A stretch of 9,390 nucleotides of DNA from Caldilinea sp. (lineage in GTDB: Bacteria; Chloroflexota; Anaerolineae; Caldilineales; Caldilineaceae). The stretch spans positions 1 through 9,390 of the forward strand of contig JAPLGY010000527.1 of NCBI GenBank assembly GCA_026389955.1, written 5' to 3'. Below, in pieces: positions 1-6,299 of the stretch (within the stretch, counting starts at the first letter, position 1; each line of letters starts with the position of its first letter). The position numbers were made by a program, and so were the translations under genes. The notes below the pieces were generated by a model that saw only the letters and a list, made by a program, of their open reading frames with translations, searched no databases and was not told where the DNA came from.

Positions 1-277
1 TCAGCGCATTGGCGGGGTCGACCTGAAAACCGATCGAAAAGTTTCCGTTGCCGGTCGGCAGGGAAAACAGCTCCCCATACAGAGGGTGCTCCCCAAAGTG
101 GGGCGTTGTAAAGACAGCCAGTGCGATCGGCCAGCCTAAAACAAAGCTGACCAGGACTCCCCCGATCGCGGTCAGAGCGCTCACTGTTTTGTTGCGGTTC
201 AAAAACAAGATGATCGCCACAAACGCAAGAAAGGGTGGCACCGGCAGCAGCCAGGCGAGATTCAGAAATCCTTGCAT
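1..277 (-). CDS. nuoL: NADH-quinone oxidoreductase subunit L, N-terminal part (runs off left edge)
   Basis: The minus strand is open from ATG at 277 to the window edge, giving 92 complete codons. The product begins [19 protein letters not shown] and continues with a second hydrophobic stretch ([17 protein letters not shown]). It ends in [12 protein letters not shown], which matches the '(v)DFGFxVDPLSaLM' signature at the front of NuoL/ND5-type antiporter-like subunits. NuoL is the distal proton-pumping subunit of complex I in the cytoplasmic membrane. The start is supported by a GAGGG Shine-Dalgarno about 7 bases upstream. It lies last in a nuoA-H-J-K-TPR-L series on the same strand, 69 bp after the TPR gene. 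NuoM and NuoN would be expected beyond the edge, but this is inference. MrpA/D-type antiporters share the fold, but the neighbours make NuoL far more likely. Confidence 0.9.
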   Translation of the reverse strand, partial: MQGFLNLAWLLPVPPFLAFVAIILFLNRNKTVSALTAIGGVLVSFVLGWPIALAVFTTPHFGEHPLYGELFSLPTGNGNFSIGFQVDPANAL

Positions 278-299
278 TGCTTACCCTCGTTTTTTTGTA

Positions 300-332
300 C
301 GCCCCGTCAAGAAATAAAAGGTGAACGGGGCG
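300..332. other. Intercistronic hairpin ahead of nuoL
   Basis: There is a perfect 8-bp inverted repeat, CGCCCCGT at 300-307 and ACGGGGCG at 325-332, with a 17-nt AT-rich loop. It sits in the 69-bp gap between the TPR gene and nuoL, about 22 bases upstream of the nuoL start codon. On the transcribed (minus) strand it is followed by TACAAAAAAA, not a run of T, so it is not a typical intrinsic terminator. It may be an mRNA processing or stability element between cistrons. The function is inferred only. Confidence 0.4.
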
Positions 333-346
333 GTCATTTCAGCCAA

Positions 347-712
347 TCAAACCGCAGACTGCCGCCACCGCCAACTGCGAATCAGATTTCCTGCCCCATA
401 GCCGAGCAGTGCTCCGACCAACATCAGCCCCAAAAATACCAGGTCGTTGGAAACCCCGATCCTCCCACCGAGCGCCACAGCCAGTGAAGCGCCCAAGATG
501 GCCATGAGCAACAAAAAGGTCTGTTCTGCTTTCTGTGCCTTGGCCGTCTGCAAAAGCTTGGCGGCGTCCCGGTATTCTGGTTTGTGTTTGACAATTTCTT
601 TGAGCAGATGCACAGCCCCTGTGTAGTTGCCTTGCTGCATTTTTTCCTGTGCCAGGTTGTACAAAAATTCGCACTGTTCTTCCAGGGTACCTGTCAATTT
701 CTGCTTCGGCAT
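347..712 (-). CDS. Small TPR-like protein with two C-terminal membrane helices, embedded in the nuo cluster
   Basis: The product is 121 residues. Residues 11-62 look like one tetratricopeptide hairpin plus a capping helix. The stretch LYNLAQEKMQQGNY then TGAVHLLKEIVKHKPEYRDA has the small, G, Y, A and P residues of the TPR consensus in register. Residues 65-83 and 91-111 are two hydrophobic segments joined by a short GGRIGVSND turn. The basic flanks (KAQK before, RSWRWR after) suggest that both ends face the cytoplasm. I do not recognise a named family. It lies 35 bp after nuoK and 69 bp before nuoL on the same strand, so it should be co-transcribed with complex I. A complex I assembly or accessory role is inference. 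The ATG at 712 is chosen because it starts the recognisable helix, although its Shine-Dalgarno is weak. The longer open frame upstream is nuoK read out of frame. Confidence 0.78.
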   Translation of the reverse strand: MPKQKLTGTLEEQCEFLYNLAQEKMQQGNYTGAVHLLKEIVKHKPEYRDAAKLLQTAKAQKAEQTFLLLMAILGASLAVALGGRIGVSNDLVFLGLMLVGALLGYGAGNLIRSWRWRQSAV

Positions 713-747
713 GGTATGTTCTACGGTTCCCAGTCGAATGAACTTGC

Positions 748-1068
748 TCAGCCTTTGAGAAGATTCAGATCGTCGAGGTTGACGGTTCGTCGGTTTCGAT
801 AGACCGAGATTACCAGCGCCAACCCCACAGCGACCTCTGCTGCGGCGACAGCGATGACAAAGAGGGCAAAAATCTGGCCATCCAGATTTTGCATCGGAGC
901 CACCCCGTACCGCCAGAACGCCACCAGGTTGATGTTGGCGGCGTTGAGCATCAACTCGATGCCCATCAACACAGCGATCGCGTTGCGTCGGCCCAGCACA
1001 GCATACAAGCCACAACAGAACACAAACGCTGCAACAATCAGATACCAGCTGAGAGGAACCATCTCCAT
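748..1068 (-). CDS. nuoK: NADH-quinone oxidoreductase subunit K
   Basis: This 106-residue, three-helix membrane protein has the normal length for NuoK/ND4L. The signature [13 protein letters not shown] spans residues 36-48, with the buried conserved glutamate E38. The second conserved glutamate is E78 in AAEVAVGLA. These two acids belong to the proton path along the middle of the complex I membrane arm. The ATG at 1068 is preceded by AAGGGG at good spacing, whereas the second in-frame ATG (1062) has no well-placed ribosome site. It is separated by 87 bp from nuoJ upstream and by 35 bp from the TPR gene downstream, all on the minus strand. Confidence 0.97.
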   Translation of the reverse strand: MEMVPLSWYLIVAAFVFCCGLYAVLGRRNAIAVLMGIELMLNAANINLVAFWRYGVAPMQNLDGQIFALFVIAVAAAEVAVGLALVISVYRNRRTVNLDDLNLLKG

Positions 1069-1073
1069 TGCCC

Positions 1074-1105
1074 CTTTTGACGATTGTTTCTTTTGACGAC
1101 TGTCC
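1074..1105. repeat. Two-copy 16-bp direct repeat in the nuoJ-nuoK gap
   Basis: On the plus strand CTTTTGACGATTGTTT (1074-1089) is followed directly by CTTTTGACGACTGTCC (1090-1105). The first 10 bases are identical and 13 of 16 match overall. The repeat lies just upstream of the nuoK ribosome binding site. It may be a small tandem duplication that lengthened this intergenic gap to 87 bp. No function can be assigned. Confidence 0.6.
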
Positions 1106-1155
1106 CTTGTCGCCTTCGATCTTTGTACTTTCTTGTCCAGATCACGGCCGCAAAG

Positions 1156-1680
1156 TTACTTGCGGTCGCGCGCCAGCACGATGGCGCCAGCCAAGGCGAC
1201 CAGCAGCAACATGGCCAGCAGTTGGAAGGGCACGACATACTCGTTGACAAAGGCACGGCCAAGTCCGGCGATGATGGCCTCCCCGTCCCCGATCGCCTCC
1301 CCGGCCTGGGGCCAAGGGATTGTGGAGACCAATGCCCACAGCACGACGAAGGCCAACAGTGTGATCATCGCGGCAGTGCCGGACTGTCGGTTGCGGGGCG
1401 ATGTCGTCCCAAACATCATACCGCGCGTCAACATGATGGCAAAGGTGATCAACGTCGAGATCGCCCCGACATAGACCAGCACCTGGCTGACCCCGATGAA
1501 TTCGGCTTCCGCCACCAGATAGATGCCGGCTGCGCCAAAGAAAGCGGCGACCAGTCCCAGTGCGCTGTGGAACAGGTTGCGTGCCAGTACCACGGTCAAG
1601 GCGCCCAAAATCATCAGCCCTGCAATCAGGATAAAGATGACCTGTTGGACAGAAGGCAGCGGAAATGGTAGTTCAGGCAT
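1156..1680 (-). CDS. nuoJ: NADH-quinone oxidoreductase subunit J
   Basis: The 174-residue product has five predicted membrane helices. The family hallmark [19 protein letters not shown] covers residues 59-77. It includes E60 and the Y70-V71-G72 segment of the helix with the pi-bulge that gates proton transfer in complex I (ND6 homologue). Length and motif are typical. The ATG at 1680 has a strong AAGGAGAT ribosome site (1686-1693 on the plus strand). It starts only 15 bp after the nuoH stop, so the two are translated from one message. NuoI, which normally lies between H and J, has no room here. Confidence 0.96.
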   Translation of the reverse strand: MPELPFPLPSVQQVIFILIAGLMILGALTVVLARNLFHSALGLVAAFFGAAGIYLVAEAEFIGVSQVLVYVGAISTLITFAIMLTRGMMFGTTSPRNRQSGTAAMITLLAFVVLWALVSTIPWPQAGEAIGDGEAIIAGLGRAFVNEYVVPFQLLAMLLLVALAGAIVLARDRK

Positions 1681-1695
1681 GGCAGATCTCCTTCC

Positions 1696-2928
1696 TTAAT
1701 CGCCCGATGAAGATTGAACTGGCTGCATGGTCCCGATCAACGACTTCGGCTCGAACGCTCGTTTCGAACGGATCTGTTCGCTCTGGAAGTATTTCCCCAT
1801 GATGTTGAGGACCGTTGCCACCACTGCAAGGTTTGCTGCCAGCACCAGCAGGTAATTGACCCAGAGGGGCAGTGGCAGTTTCAGGATCACCATCTGTGCG
1901 AGAATCAGCGCCAAAATCAGCGGTACCAGCACCTTCCAGGCAAAGCCCATCATCTGGTCGATGCGGACGCGCGGGAAGGTCCCTTTGATCCACTGGATCA
2001 CGACGTAGACCAGGAAGGTTTTGGCCAGAAAATAAATTGGCCCCAGCAGCGGAATCTGACCTGCAAACGGGCCTTGCCAGCCGCCCAGGAACAAGGTGAC
2101 GGCAATGGCCCCCAAAAAGAAGCTGTTCAAAAATTGGGCCAGAAAGAACATAGCAAATTTCATGCCCGAGTATTCGATATGGAAGCCGGCGATCAGCTCC
2201 GACTCGGCTTCGAGCAGGTCGAAAGGCGTCTGTTCGGCCTCGGCCAGCGCTGCAATGAAGTAAATCAGGAAGGCACCCGGCAGCAAAAAGACAAACCAGC
2301 CTATCCCGAGGTTGATCGGGCCCAGGAAGAACGACTGTGCCTGGACCAGCCCCTGCATGCTCATGGTGCCGATCAGGAGCACAGGGGCCAGCATGGCCAG
2401 CACCATCGGGATTTCGTAGCTGAGCAGCTGTGCCACCACTCGAAAGCCGGCCAGCAGCGCGTACTTGTTGTTGCTGCCCCAGCCGGCCATCAACGCCGCC
2501 ATAATGCCGAGCGACCCGAGCGCCACCAGATAGAGGACGCCGATGTTGAGGTCGGTACCGATCAGCCCAGCCCCGATGGGCAGCACGGCCAGCGCCATCA
2601 GCACCCCCATCACCGACAGGACTGGCGCCAGAAGATAGGAGGGGGTATCGGCTGTCGTCGGCTTGATATCCTCTTTGGACAAGAGTTTTACAGCGTCGGC
2701 GACAGTCTGGAAAAGCCCGAATGGGCCCAGCCGGTTGGGCCCGATCCGATCCTGGATGCGGCTGACCACCTTGCGCGTGATCCAGATCAGCAACAATGCC
2801 AACACCAGTGCTGCATTGGCCAGCACGAAGGCCCCCACGAAAAAGGTGATGCCTTCTACCAACCAACTCAGCTCCCGGGGTGCCCCCAGGTCGTATTGGA
2901 GCTGAATAAGTGCGTCACTCCAGTTCAT
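1696..2928 (-). CDS. nuoH: NADH-quinone oxidoreductase subunit H (quinone-site membrane subunit)
   Basis: The 410-residue product is the NuoH/ND1 subunit, which forms the quinone chamber and the link between peripheral and membrane arms. Visible family motifs are [16 protein letters not shown] (59-74) with AD at 77-78 and KLLSKED (81-87), [21 protein letters not shown] (152-172), [20 protein letters not shown] (234-253), and [15 protein letters not shown] (318-332). Two usually conserved glutamates are missing: the 'ERK/ERR' before the GPNR motif is TRK here (T51), and the 'AEY/GEY' after the acidic loop is AQF (Q265). The other loop acids (E240, E242, E244, E252) and E172 are present. The ATG at 2928 was chosen because GGAGGG lies just upstream and the family aligns from there. 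The in-frame ATG at 3003 would add 25 unrelated residues and overlap nuoA. The gap to nuoA is 40 bp. Confidence 0.97.
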   Translation of the reverse strand: MNWSDALIQLQYDLGAPRELSWLVEGITFFVGAFVLANAALVLALLLIWITRKVVSRIQDRIGPNRLGPFGLFQTVADAVKLLSKEDIKPTTADTPSYLLAPVLSVMGVLMALAVLPIGAGLIGTDLNIGVLYLVALGSLGIMAALMAGWGSNNKYALLAGFRVVAQLLSYEIPMVLAMLAPVLLIGTMSMQGLVQAQSFFLGPINLGIGWFVFLLPGAFLIYFIAALAEAEQTPFDLLEAESELIAGFHIEYSGMKFAMFFLAQFLNSFFLGAIAVTLFLGGWQGPFAGQIPLLGPIYFLAKTFLVYVVIQWIKGTFPRVRIDQMMGFAWKVLVPLILALILAQMVILKLPLPLWVNYLLVLAANLAVVATVLNIMGKYFQSEQIRSKRAFEPKSLIGTMQPVQSSSGD

Positions 2929-2934
2929 CCTCAA

Positions 2935-2940
2935 CCCTCC
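2935..2940 (-). promoter_or_regulatory. Ribosome binding site deciding the nuoH start
   Basis: GGAGGG on the minus strand lies 6 bases before the ATG at 2928. It is the strongest Shine-Dalgarno near the front of nuoH. It argues against the longer in-frame start at 3003, which falls inside the end of nuoA. Confidence 0.75.
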
Positions 2941-2968
2941 ATCTGTTTCGACCGGATTCGCCAGCGCG

Positions 2969-3325
2969 TCACTCCCATTCGAGAGCACCTTTGCGCCATT
3001 CAAGGAAGAGACCCAGAATCAGAATCAATACAAAGGTGATCGCTGCGGTCACCGAGAAAAACGAAAGCCCCTGATAGGCGACGGCGATCGGAAACAGAAA
3101 AATGACTTCGACGTCGAAGATCAAGAAAATCAGGCCGATCAGGTAATACTGGGCGCGAAATTGTACCCAGGTGTCCCCAAAGGTTTCGACACCGCTTTCG
3201 TAGGTCTCATTCTTGATCGGGTCTGGACGCCGTGGTCCCAGAAAATGGCCCAACACAATCGCAGCCACAGGAATAATGACAGCAATTGCGCTGAGAACCA
3301 GTACAAAACCCCATTGGCTGAGCAT
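2969..3325 (-). CDS. nuoA: NADH-quinone oxidoreductase subunit A
   Basis: The 118-residue, three-helix protein has the usual NuoA/ND3 length. The loop motif [21 protein letters not shown] (41-61) and the second-helix motif [15 protein letters not shown] (65-79) are diagnostic. D71 and E73 are the conserved membrane acids. NuoA packs against NuoH at the quinone site. The ATG at 3325 is preceded by GGGAG at 7-base spacing. It is the first gene of the leftward cluster and faces the divergent MFS gene across 234 bp, so the operon promoter should be in that gap. NuoB, which usually follows, is absent and NuoH follows instead. Confidence 0.96.
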   Translation of the reverse strand: MLSQWGFVLVLSAIAVIIPVAAIVLGHFLGPRRPDPIKNETYESGVETFGDTWVQFRAQYYLIGLIFLIFDVEVIFLFPIAVAYQGLSFFSVTAAITFVLILILGLFLEWRKGALEWE

Positions 3326-3559
3326 GGTTGTACTCCCGTTGCATCCTCAAAAAATAATATGTGCTCTCAAGACCACGGTAACTGAGACAGATTGGCTGTC
3401 AGCACTGAATCTTCTACCAACCATTGACTTCTGAGCGGAATCGTGATTGTGTAGAATATAACAAACAGCTAAGATGGTAGCATAAGGTGGAAGGGATCGA
3501 GAAAATCCTGGCAACGCCGATACAATTATCAAAATAGACTCGTAGAGAGCTGAGATCCT
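3326..3559. other. Divergent intergenic region between nuoA and the MFS gene
   Basis: This is 234 bp without a convincing gene and noticeably richer in A and T than the flanks. It must hold the leftward nuo promoter and the rightward MFS promoter unless transcription starts inside genes. Leftward, TATTAT (3354-3359) has GTTACC (3377-3382) 17 bp upstream as a poor -35. Rightward, TAGAAT (3452-3457) has TTCTGA (3429-3434) at 17 bp as a poor -35. Neither pair is strong. I see no RNA gene here. Confidence 0.45.
3354..3382 (-). promoter_or_regulatory. Weak candidate promoter of the nuo cluster with a palindromic spacer
   Basis: On the minus strand GTTACC (3 of 6 to the -35 consensus) is followed 17 bp later by TATTAT. 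The spacer contains an imperfect palindrome, GTGCTCTCAAGACCAC on the plus strand at 3361-3376, with 12 of 16 positions symmetric. That is an operator-like arrangement. A start near 3347 would leave a leader of about 20 bases before ATG 3325, containing the GGGAG ribosome site. This is a guess from pattern only. Confidence 0.25.
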
Positions 3560-4789
3560 GTGAATCGTTGGTGGATGCGTGTGCGTCAGTTCTTGCACCA
3601 GGATTTGGCGCCTGTTTTCCCTCTGTTTTTGGTGCAATTTTTCAGCGGCGCCTGGCTGCTGCCGCAGTCATCTTTTTTCCCAATCTATCTGGAGGAACGG
3701 CTGTACGCTTCCCCCTTTTGGATCGCAGCCGTGGTTGCAGTGGGGCAGGCGTCAGGGTTGGTGGTGGCGTTGTACGGGGGGCGCCTGAGCGACATCTGGG
3801 GCAGCAAACGGGTGCTGGTGCTCGGTTTGGCGGGTGGAGCGCTGGTCAGCCTGGTGTTTCTGCTGCGTTTTCCCCCGTTGGTCGTGCTTGTGTGGACGGT
3901 GGGGGGGGCTGCTGCCAGCCTGCACACCCTGGGGGGGTCGAGTTATCTGACGCGTGCGGCCGTCCCCCGTCATCTGGGGGTGCTTTCGGCATTTTATGCC
4001 TTGAGTCTGACGTTGGGGGGGGCGATAAGCAGCCCGCTGGCCGGCCAGCTGCTGGACAGTGCCGGTTTTGCTGTCTATGGCCTGACCGGGATGATCCTAG
4101 TCGCTCTGACCACCCTTTGGACGCTGCGTTTTCTCTCGCCGCAACAACCCAGCCAGGACAGCAGCCACCCCAGCCAGATGCCGACGCGCCTCCTGGCGCA
4201 CCGCCCTGTCGTGCAGCTGTTGATGGGGCTGCGTTTTTTGCCGACCCTCTACTACGGCATGGCCAGCGTCTTGGTTCCGCTGCTGATCAACGACCTGGCG
4301 GGCAACAAGACGACGGTCGCTCTGTACAGCACGGCCAGCCTGGTGGTGGCCTCGGCGGCCCAGCTGTGGGTGGGGCGGGCGGCAGACCGCTACGGCTATC
4401 GCCGGCCGACGCTGATCAGCTACAGTGTGCTGATCCTGGCGGCATTGGGGCTGGCGCTTTTTGCCCAGGAGCTGTGGGGGGTTTTTCTCTTCGGGGTGGT
4501 GGGCATTGCTGCGGCCTGGGCGTTGGCCGCTCTGCTTTTTGTGCTGGTCGCCGACGGCGTGTCGCAGTCGGAGCATGGCCGGACGTTTGGCCTGTTGCAT
4601 GCCACCTGGAGCATCGCCATGATCAGCGGCTCCTTGCTGGGGGGGATGCTGCTCCAGGTCGCACCAGGTCTGCCTTTCCTGGTGGTTGCTCTCTTCAACC
4701 TGGTTTCCATTGTGCTGTCGTTGGCATTTTTTGCCCGGATCGAGCGCGGGGAAGGCGCGAACCTGCGGCTGGCGGGCAGAACCCCCTGA
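3560..4789 (+). CDS. Major facilitator superfamily transporter (12-helix)
   Basis: The 409-residue product is nearly all hydrophobic segments in two halves of about six helices, split by a hydrophilic linker near residues 194-213 (PQQPSQDSSHPSQMPTR). The MFS motif A is visible between helices 2 and 3 as GGRLSDIWGSKRVLVLG (73-89), with a degenerate copy in the second half, VGRAADRYGYRRP (271-283). The fold points to a proton-coupled or facilitated small-molecule exporter, but I cannot name the substrate. An in-frame stop at 3551-3553 bounds the start. GTG 3560 is taken as the start, with only a weak purine-rich site ahead of it. ATG 3575 is the alternative and would lose five residues. The gene is divergent from nuoA and convergent with trpB2. 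Its coding strand carries many long G runs as paired GGG glycine codons. Its TGA stop lies inside the terminator stem. Confidence 0.9.
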   Translation: MNRWWMRVRQFLHQDLAPVFPLFLVQFFSGAWLLPQSSFFPIYLEERLYASPFWIAAVVAVGQASGLVVALYGGRLSDIWGSKRVLVLGLAGGALVSLVFLLRFPPLVVLVWTVGGAAASLHTLGGSSYLTRAAVPRHLGVLSAFYALSLTLGGAISSPLAGQLLDSAGFAVYGLTGMILVALTTLWTLRFLSPQQPSQDSSHPSQMPTRLLAHRPVVQLLMGLRFLPTLYYGMASVLVPLLINDLAGNKTTVALYSTASLVVASAAQLWVGRAADRYGYRRPTLISYSVLILAALGLALFAQELWGVFLFGVVGIAAAWALAALLFVLVADGVSQSEHGRTFGLLHATWSIAMISGSLLGGMLLQVAPGLPFLVVALFNLVSIVLSLAFFARIERGEGANLRLAGRTP

Positions 4790-4809
4790 AGGCCCCTCAG
4801 GGGGTTCTG
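4777..4809. terminator. Bidirectional hairpin between convergent MFS and trpB2 genes
   Basis: A perfect 13-bp inverted repeat, CAGAACCCCCTGA (4777-4789) and TCAGGGGGTTCTG (4797-4809), closes a 7-nt loop. It sits between the two convergent 3' ends. The left arm includes the MFS stop codon, and trpB2 ends at 4817. Neither strand has a clean T tract after the stem, so termination strength is uncertain. The position and symmetry favour a shared terminator or 3'-end stabiliser. Confidence 0.75.
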
Positions 4810-4816
4810 TCTACGT

Positions 4817-6187
4817 TCAGGCTGGGATCGCTGGCGTGTCGATCAGCGCCACCGCAGCGTCGACCTCGGCCTGTGTCAGTTCATGTTTTTGCAGATGTCC
4901 GGAGAAATAGGCCTCGTAGGCGGCCATGTCGAAATTGCCGTGGCCACAGAGGTTGAAGAGGATTGTCTTGGACACCCCCTCTTCTTTGGCGATCTGCGCC
5001 TCGCGAATCGTCTGGGCGACGGCATGGTTGGCTTCTGGGGCTGGGATGATGCCTTCTGCCTTGGCAAAAAGGATGCCCGCCTCGAAGGTTTCCAGCTGGT
5101 CGGCGGCCACCGCCTCGATAATCCCATCCCGGAGCAGCTGGCTGACGAGCACGCCTGCGCCGTGGTAGCGCAGCCCTCCTGCGTGGATCTTGGCCGGCAC
5201 AAAGGTGTGGCCGAGGGTGTACATGGGCAGCAGCGGTGTCATTCCCACGGTGTCGCCAAAATCGTAGCGGAAGACCCCGCGCGTCAGCTTGGGACAGGAG
5301 GCTGGCTCGACAGCGATGGCGCGCAGCTTCTTGCCGTCGACCAGTTTGTGGCGGAGAAAGGGGAAGGAGAGGCCAGCAAAGTTGGAGCCGCCGCCGAAGG
5401 GGGCAATCACGATGTCGGGGAAATCGCCGGCGATCTCCATCTGTCGGAGCGCCTCCTGGCCCACCACCGTCTGGTGGAGCAGCACATGGTTGAGCACGCT
5501 GCCCAATGCGTACTTGGTCTCCTCTTGGGTGGCTGCCACCTCCACCGCTTCGGAGATGGCGATGCCCAGGCTGCCAGGAGAGTCAGGATCCTGAGCCAGA
5601 ATCTGGCGGCCAGCATGGGTGCGTTCCGAAGGGGAAGCGTAGACGGTAGCCCCCCAGGTATTCATGGCCAGTTTTCGGTAAGGCTTCTGGTCATAGGAGA
5701 TCCGGACCATGTAGATTTCACACTGAAGGCCAAAAAGGTTGCAGGCGAAGGCCAGCGCGCTGCCCCACTGGCCCGCACCGGTCTCGGTGGTGATCCGTTT
5801 GACCCCCTCTTTCATGTTGTAGTAGGCCTGCGGCACAGCCGTGTTGGGCTTGTGCGAGCCTGCCGGGCTGACCCCTTCGTACTTGTAGTAGATCTTGGCG
5901 GGCGTGTCGAGCATTTTTTCCAGCCGATGGGCGCGGAAGAGGGGGGTCGGACGCCAGATTTTGTAGATCTCGCGCACTTCCTCTGGAATTTCCACCCAAG
6001 GGTCGCTGCTCACTTCCTGCTTGATCAGCTCCATGGGAAAGAGCGGGGCAAGTGCCTCAGGTCCAATCGGCTGGTGGGTGCCCGGATGCAGCGGCGGCAG
6101 CGGCTTGTTGGGCATGTCTGCCGCAATGTTGTACCATTTTTCAGGAATATCCCGTTCAGAAAGAACAAATTTGGTCTGCTGGCTCAT
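4817..6187 (-). CDS. trpB2: TrpB2-type tryptophan synthase beta chain (PLP enzyme)
   Basis: The 456-residue product is a fold-type II pyridoxal-phosphate enzyme that joins indole to serine to make tryptophan. The length and N-terminal extension ([19 protein letters not shown], 14-32) are those of the TrpB2 subfamily, not the ~400-residue TrpB1. GSHKPNTA (110-117) carries the PLP lysine K113. ETGAGQWG (135-142) carries the catalytic glutamate E135, and QWG rather than QHG is typical of TrpB2. GGGSN (265-269) binds the cofactor phosphate. LCGHGNFD (413-420) is the C-terminal serine/PLP loop. No trpA is nearby. TrpB2 enzymes are thought to work without a tight TrpA partner, for example in indole salvage, although some use other serine donors. 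The ATG at 6187 has GGAGGAAG upstream. The gene has its own promoter at 6237-6265. Confidence 0.95.
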   Translation of the reverse strand: MSQQTKFVLSERDIPEKWYNIAADMPNKPLPPLHPGTHQPIGPEALAPLFPMELIKQEVSSDPWVEIPEEVREIYKIWRPTPLFRAHRLEKMLDTPAKIYYKYEGVSPAGSHKPNTAVPQAYYNMKEGVKRITTETGAGQWGSALAFACNLFGLQCEIYMVRISYDQKPYRKLAMNTWGATVYASPSERTHAGRQILAQDPDSPGSLGIAISEAVEVAATQEETKYALGSVLNHVLLHQTVVGQEALRQMEIAGDFPDIVIAPFGGGSNFAGLSFPFLRHKLVDGKKLRAIAVEPASCPKLTRGVFRYDFGDTVGMTPLLPMYTLGHTFVPAKIHAGGLRYHGAGVLVSQLLRDGIIEAVAADQLETFEAGILFAKAEGIIPAPEANHAVAQTIREAQIAKEEGVSKTILFNLCGHGNFDMAAYEAYFSGHLQKHELTQAEVDAAVALIDTPAIPA

Positions 6188-6192
6188 CGGTA

Positions 6193-6200
6193 CTTCCTCC
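6193..6200 (-). promoter_or_regulatory. Strong ribosome binding site of trpB2
   Basis: GGAGGAAG on the minus strand lies 5 bases before ATG 6187. It is near-perfect in sequence and spacing and fixes the trpB2 start. Confidence 0.8.
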
Positions 6201-6236
6201 GGATAAAGATGTCAGATGGTGGAAAGATGTTTTTGG

Positions 6237-6265
6237 ATTGTACACAGAGATGCCCAGAATGCCAA
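6237..6265 (-). promoter_or_regulatory. Sigma70-type promoter of trpB2
   Basis: On the minus strand TTGGCA (6260-6265, 5 of 6 to consensus) is followed after exactly 17 bp by TACAAT (6237-6242, 5 of 6). Transcription would begin near 6230 and give a leader of about 43 bases ending in the strong trpB2 ribosome site. The -35 box overlaps the right arm of the hairpin that follows the U32 gene. I see no obvious tryptophan leader peptide or T-box in the short leader. Confidence 0.7.
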
Positions 6266-6289
6266 GCCCCATAGCAAGGGGGGGCTTGG
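6262..6289 (-). terminator. Hairpin after the U32 gene, candidate terminator
   Basis: CCAAGCCCC (6262-6270) and GGGGCTTGG (6281-6289) form a perfect 9-bp stem with a 10-nt loop. It begins about 10 bases after the U32 stop codon on the minus strand. The bases after the stem (CATTCT) are only weakly T-rich, so termination may be incomplete. The downstream arm is shared with the -35 box of the trpB2 promoter. Confidence 0.6.
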
Positions 6290-6299
6290 TCCGCTCGGT

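Noticed and set aside
347..1015. A 222-residue version of the TPR protein starting inside nuoK
   Set aside because: The first ~100 residues are nuoK read out of frame. The TPR and membrane helices begin at ATG 712.
1673..2866. Minus-strand frame of 397 codons overlapping nuoH
   Set aside because: It is an alternative frame of nuoH, Arg/Gly-rich and without motifs.
1714..3039. Long plus-strand open frame (441 codons) opposite nuoH
   Set aside because: It is rich in Gln, His, Arg and Asp with no fold or motif, and lies exactly antisense to the clearly conserved nuoH. It is a shadow frame produced by codon bias.
3424..3457. TTGACT (3424-3429) paired with TAGAAT (3452-3457) as a promoter for the MFS gene
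   Set aside because: The spacer would be 22 bp, too long for a normal sigma70 promoter. Only the poorer TTCTGA pairing has 17-bp spacing.
3568..4956. Plus-strand frame of 462 codons overlapping the MFS gene
   Set aside because: It is the next reading frame of the MFS gene and gives a Gly/Arg/Pro/Cys-rich product without membrane helices. The MFS frame contains motif A and twelve helices.
4883..6274. Long plus-strand open frame (463 codons) opposite trpB2
   Set aside because: It is fully antisense to trpB2, which has all catalytic motifs. The antisense product has no recognisable domain.
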